Part shown: positions 61,178 through 64,000 of the stretch, in pieces | Layout: each line of letters starts with the position of its first letter | How positions within the stretch are numbered: the first letter of the stretch is position 1 | DNA from: Kribbella antiqua | Lineage (GTDB): Bacteria; Actinomycetota; Actinomycetes; Propionibacteriales; Kribbellaceae | Direction of reading: 5' to 3' | Length of the DNA: 64,000 bases | NCBI RefSeq assembly: GCF_004345665.1 | Contig: NZ_SLWR01000002.1 | Location: 1-64,000 of the forward strand | Program-made: the position numbers and the translations under genes | The notes under the pieces: model-generated | What the model saw: only the letters and a program-made list of their open reading frames with translations | Told to the model about the DNA's origin: nothing | Databases searched by the model: none

Positions 61178-61456
61178 TCAGCGCTTTGCCTCGCGCCGCC
61201 GGTGCAGGACGAGTTCGATCACCAGTACGGCGACCAGGCTGACGGGCAGCGCGATCACGCTCCAGACCAGGCCCTCCAACCCAGCGAAACCGCAGTCGCC
61301 CTTGCAGTCCGTCGCCTTGTAGTGGGCGGCTCCGAGACGGTTGGCGACGTACAGCAGAACGAGGGTTCCACAAAGGTAGATGACAGCGCGCGTCAGCCAT
61401 GGGCCGCCTCTGCGCATGCTCGACACCATTCCAGCCAAGCACGCCTGCGCGGTCAC
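61178..61456 (-). CDS. small membrane protein of unknown function
   Basis: A 79-92 residue protein, depending on the start (TTG/ATG near 61456, ATG 61429 or ATG 61417). Two hydrophobic segments (AVIYLCGTLVLLYVANRL and LEGLVWSVIALPVSLVAVLVIEL) flank a short loop with a CKGDCG cysteine pair, and the tail is basic (HRRREAKR). I do not recognise a family. It lies 30 bases upstream of ppk2 on the same strand. Confidence 0.6.
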   Translation of the reverse strand: MTAQACLAGMVSSMRRGGPWLTRAVIYLCGTLVLLYVANRLGAAHYKATDCKGDCGFAGLEGLVWSVIALPVSLVAVLVIELVLHRRREAKR

Positions 61457-61496
61457 GCAATGCCTGTTATCCGACCGGTGGGCTGTTGTAACAGGC

Positions 61497-62516
61497 CTAG
61501 ACGTTCATGCCGGTGTTGGCGAGGGCGATCAGGCGGGAGATCGCGCGCAGGTACTTCTTGCGGTAGCCGCCCTTGAGCATGTCCGGGGAGAACATCTTGT
61601 CGAGCGGGATGCCGCCGGCCAACAGCGGCAGGTCGCGGTCGTACATGCGGTCGGCGAGTACGACCAGGCGGAGGGCGACGTTCTCGTCGGTGAGTTCGCG
61701 GATCTCGGTGATCGCGACCGCCTCGACGCCGTCGAGCAGAGCGCCGTACTTGCTCGGGTGCAGTTCGGCGAGGTGCCGGTGCAGGTCGACGAAGTGGTCG
61801 CAGGACGCGCCGGGGCGGTCGGCGGCGACCTTCTCGACCCGCTCCTCCGGCCAGGGCTCGGGCGCGACGGGCAGGCCGCGATGCCGGTAGTCCGGTCCGT
61901 CGATACGCCGTACGTCGAAGTGCGCGGCGAGCGCCTGGATCTCGCGGAGGAAGTCGATCGCCTGGAACCTGCCCTCACCGAGCTTGTCCGGCAGCGTGTT
62001 CGAGGTCGCGGCGAGCTCGACGCCGGCCGCGACCAGCTGACCGAGCAGGCGGGAGATCAGCATCGTGTCGCCCGGGTCGTCGAGCTCGAACTCGTCGACG
62101 CAGATCAGCCGGTACGACGACAGCGCGTCGACCGCGGCGCGGAGGCCCAGGGCGCCGACGAGGTTGGTGAGTTCGACGAAGGTGCAGTACATCTTCGGGC
62201 CGGCCGACTCGTGCCACAGGGACGCGAGCAGGTGGGTCTTCCCGACGCCGAAGCCGCCGTCGAGATAGACGCCGGGCTTGCCGGGAGGCGGGGTGCGGCC
62301 GCGCAGGCGGGACCAGAGCGTCGGGGCTTGGCGTGGCTTGGCGAGTTGCTGGGCTCTTTCGCTGAGGAAGTCCAGCGCTTGAGCTTGCGACGGCTCGTCG
62401 GGATCCGGGCGGTAGGTGGAGAACCGGACGTCGGCGAAGCGTGGCGGAGGTACGCACTCGGAAAGCAGCCGATCCGAACTCACCTCCGGCCACCGCTCAC
62501 TCAGCCGAATCACCAT
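61497..62516 (-). CDS. zapE: cell division ATPase ZapE (AFG1 family)
   Basis: A 339-residue P-loop ATPase; in Escherichia coli ZapE destabilises FtsZ rings late in division, and related Afg1 proteins act in mitochondria. Walker A is GGFGVGKTHL, Walker B is the acidic stretch LICVDEFELDDPGD, and a downstream TSNTLPDKLGEGRF acts as sensor region. ATG at 62516 fits the conserved N-terminus. Confidence 0.93.
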   Translation of the reverse strand: MVIRLSERWPEVSSDRLLSECVPPPRFADVRFSTYRPDPDEPSQAQALDFLSERAQQLAKPRQAPTLWSRLRGRTPPPGKPGVYLDGGFGVGKTHLLASLWHESAGPKMYCTFVELTNLVGALGLRAAVDALSSYRLICVDEFELDDPGDTMLISRLLGQLVAAGVELAATSNTLPDKLGEGRFQAIDFLREIQALAAHFDVRRIDGPDYRHRGLPVAPEPWPEERVEKVAADRPGASCDHFVDLHRHLAELHPSKYGALLDGVEAVAITEIRELTDENVALRLVVLADRMYDRDLPLLAGGIPLDKMFSPDMLKGGYRKKYLRAISRLIALANTGMNV

Positions 62517-62664
62517 GCGCCCAACCCTAAGCGCGCGTACCGCCGGCTTCGCCGGGAAACCTCGGGAAACTTGGGCAGCCGCTTGACGTGACCTTGACCA
62601 CTTTCTTACTTTCAGTTAGGAAGTTGAGTGTGAGGCCGTGAGGTGCAGCGACGAGGAGTCGGTT
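62517..62664. other. intergenic region left of the decayed gene
   Basis: No gene. It contains the palindromic operator-like site listed separately and a TTGACC at 62594-62599 that could be a -35 box, with no good -10 box at the right distance. Confidence 0.45.
62601..62623. promoter_or_regulatory. operator-like inverted repeat CTTTCTTACT-ttc-AGTTAGGAAG
   Basis: The two 10-base arms (62601-62610 and 62614-62623) match at eight of ten positions around a three-base centre. Similar CTTNCTNACT/AGTNAGNAAG palindromes are common before secreted glycan-degrading enzymes in actinobacteria (from memory, not checked). Here it precedes a truncated Tat-signal sequence. Confidence 0.45.
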
Positions 62665-62848
62665 ATGGGCGAACGGCGAGACGCCGGGACTTTTACGCGG
62701 CGGACGGTACTGAAGGGCGCAGTGTGGCTTCGCCTACGCCGAGCTGATCGGCGACCCACCAGCTCTGGCGTCTGAAACCGCTCCCGACGGCAAGACTGTC
62801 TACGTCGATCCGGACGGATTCGGCTTCGCCGTAGGCTCCGAGGTATGA
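62665..62848 (+). pseudogene. broken gene: Tat signal start joined out of frame to an unrelated gene end
   Basis: ATG 62665 encodes MGERRDAGTFTRRTVLKGA, a good twin-arginine signal, but the frame stops after 36 residues with no mature protein. In the next frame a run ends [19 protein letters not shown] and stops at TGA 62846-62848, overlapping the aldo/keto reductase start (ATGA) as a coupled upstream gene would. This looks like a deletion that fused the first bases of a secreted-protein gene with the last 120 bases of another gene. The family of the second piece is not recognised. Confidence 0.5.
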
Positions 62849-63777
62849 GAAGCGACTGGCTACGGCCCCTCGGATCCACCGGTCTGACCGTGTCCGCCGT
62901 CTGCGCCGGCGGCAGCGGCATCGCAGGCATGCCCGCGGTCTTCGGGTACGACGTCACCCGGCAGGAGGCGGTCGACCTCGTCCTGCGGGTGTTCGACAGC
63001 CCGATCAAGTGGATCGACACTTCCAACGGGTACGGCGACGGCGAGAGCGAACTGCGGATCGGCCAGGCTCTGCGCGAGTACGGCGGACTCCCCGACGGCT
63101 TCCTGGTCGCGACGAAAGTGGATGCGCGCGGCAAGGACTACTCGAGTGCACGGGTCCGCGCCAGCGTTGCCGAAAGCAAGGAGCGACTGGGGCTCGACGA
63201 TCTGCCACTCGTCTACCTGCACGACCCGGAGTTCCACGACTTCGACACGATGCGTGATGCCGTCGACACGCTGATGCAACTACGCGCCGACGGTGAGATC
63301 GGCCATGTCGGTCTTGCCGGGGGCAACACTTCCGAGCTGGCGCGCTACCTCGACCTCGGCGGTTTCGAGGTCCTGCTGGTGCACAACCGCTGGAGCCTGG
63401 TCGACCACTCGGCCGGCGATCTGATCAGCCGCGCGGTCGCCGACGGCATTGCTGTCGTCAACGCCGCCATCTACGGCGGAGGCATCCTGGCCAACCCGCT
63501 GGGTTCGACGAAATACGCGTACCGCGAGGCTGAGGCCGCCGTACTCGAGGCTGTCAGCGAGATGGACAAGGCGTGCCGGGACCACGGGATCGACCTGGCC
63601 ACGGCTGCGCTGCGGCACTCGGTCGACAATCCTGACATCGCCGGCACGGTCGTCGGGATCAGCAAACCGGCCCGCGTCGACGCCCTGGTCGCTGCCGTGG
63701 AAGCGGACCTCCCTGACGACCTCCTTAACCGGTTAGGTAGCCTCCTGCCGGAGCGCCAGTACTGGGTCGAGGGCTGA
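62845..63777 (+). CDS. aldo/keto reductase family oxidoreductase
   Basis: A 310-residue NADP(H)-dependent reductase with the (beta/alpha)8 barrel. Visible features are the N-terminal [20 protein letters not shown], the Asp/Tyr pair in [21 protein letters not shown], the Lys in [10 protein letters not shown], and [11 protein letters not shown] and [17 protein letters not shown] at the end. The group includes L-fucose and pyridoxal dehydrogenases. Its ATG overlaps the stop of the decayed upstream frame, and a GH1 gene follows after 22 bases, so it probably belongs to a sugar catabolic operon. Confidence 0.91.
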   Translation: MRSDWLRPLGSTGLTVSAVCAGGSGIAGMPAVFGYDVTRQEAVDLVLRVFDSPIKWIDTSNGYGDGESELRIGQALREYGGLPDGFLVATKVDARGKDYSSARVRASVAESKERLGLDDLPLVYLHDPEFHDFDTMRDAVDTLMQLRADGEIGHVGLAGGNTSELARYLDLGGFEVLLVHNRWSLVDHSAGDLISRAVADGIAVVNAAIYGGGILANPLGSTKYAYREAEAAVLEAVSEMDKACRDHGIDLATAALRHSVDNPDIAGTVVGISKPARVDALVAAVEADLPDDLLNRLGSLLPERQYWVEG

Positions 63778-63799
63778 CCCACTCGATGAAGGAGACACC

Positions 63800-64000
63800 T
63801 TGACCAACGGCTTCCCACCCGGGTTCACCTGGGGCGCGGCGACGGCGTCGTACCAGGTGGAGGGAGCGGTCTCCGAGGACGGCCGCGGTCCGAGCATCTG
63901 GGACACGTTCGCGCACACCCCCGGCCGGATTGTCGACGGCACCACCGGGGATGTCGCCGATGACCATTACCACCTGTTCGCCGAGGACATCCGGCTGCTG
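63800..64000 (+). CDS. glycoside hydrolase family 1 beta-glucosidase, 5' part, cut by window end
   Basis: Only the first 67 codons are present. They read [20 protein letters not shown] and [18 protein letters not shown], then [13 protein letters not shown], the unmistakable start of a GH1 beta-glucosidase/beta-galactosidase. TTG 63800 follows AAGGAGA. The frame remains open to the last base. It follows the aldo/keto reductase gene closely and is likely co-transcribed with it. Confidence 0.93.
   Translation, partial: MTNGFPPGFTWGAATASYQVEGAVSEDGRGPSIWDTFAHTPGRIVDGTTGDVADDHYHLFAEDIRLL

Overview
This 64 kb window comes from a high-GC actinomycete chromosome. Coding is dense, GTG and TTG starts are common, several F420-type (LLM class) oxidoreductases occur, and a CUT1 sugar importer lacks its own ATPase. 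Gene content and codon habits (GTA codons almost always followed by C) fit the Propionibacteriales, most likely a Kribbella-like soil organism; this placement is inference. I see no tRNA, rRNA, CRISPR array, complete insertion sequence or prophage.

Layout. 0.2-11 kb: a class III adenylate cyclase, a tandem-domain MerR regulator with an SDR, a GNAT enzyme, an ArsR-SRPBCC fusion with a well-formed promoter and two operator palindromes, a RecQ-like helicase, SoxR, an MFS exporter divergent from a GlxA/AraC regulator, and an M24 peptidase. 11-16 kb: an alpha/beta hydrolase, a ManD-type sugar-acid dehydratase, and a translationally coupled SDR/acyl-CoA synthetase pair. 16-33 kb: a plant-glycan utilisation region. 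It holds GH43 with a divergent LacI regulator, a large Tat-exported protein of no recognised family carrying a carbohydrate-binding module, a permease-permease-binding-protein-GH127 operon (beta-L-arabinofuranosidase), and a second LacI regulator divergent from a GH36 alpha-galactosidase. Near-identical LacI-type operators sit in front of the big secreted gene, the importer operon and the alpha-galactosidase, so I read these as one regulon aimed at arabinose- and galactose-decorated plant polymers. A roughly 1 kb non-coding island with an inverted repeat and a 19-bp minisatellite lies inside this region.

32-36 kb: a coupled IclR / CaiB-type CoA-transferase / citryl-CoA-lyase-like operon and a universal stress protein. 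36-46 kb: HrpA helicase, VOC protein, a CGNR regulator divergent from an MFS/fructosamine-kinase pair, an emfourin-like protein, a cold-shock protein with long leader and strong terminator, a DUF6328 membrane protein and an LLM oxidoreductase. 46-55 kb: BCCT transporter, LigB dioxygenase, Uma2 nuclease-fold protein, SMP-30-like protein, an HxlR/F420-reductase divergent pair, an AAA ATPase, another LLM enzyme and peptide deformylase. 55-59 kb: a tight five-gene minus-strand operon (cobT, fused siroheme synthase, SpoU methyltransferase, GNAT, P-loop kinase). 59-64 kb: PEBP protein, an internally deleted phosphotransferase gene, PPK2, a small membrane protein, ZapE, a decayed gene behind an operator-like palindrome, an aldo/keto reductase and the start of a GH1 beta-glucosidase cut by the window edge.

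The points most worth following are the uncharacterised secreted protein at 18.8-21.6 kb with its inferred LacI regulon, the IclR/CoA-transferase/mini-citrate-synthase operon, the ArsR-SRPBCC autoregulatory promoter, and two deletion-derived gene remnants at 60.0 and 62.7 kb.
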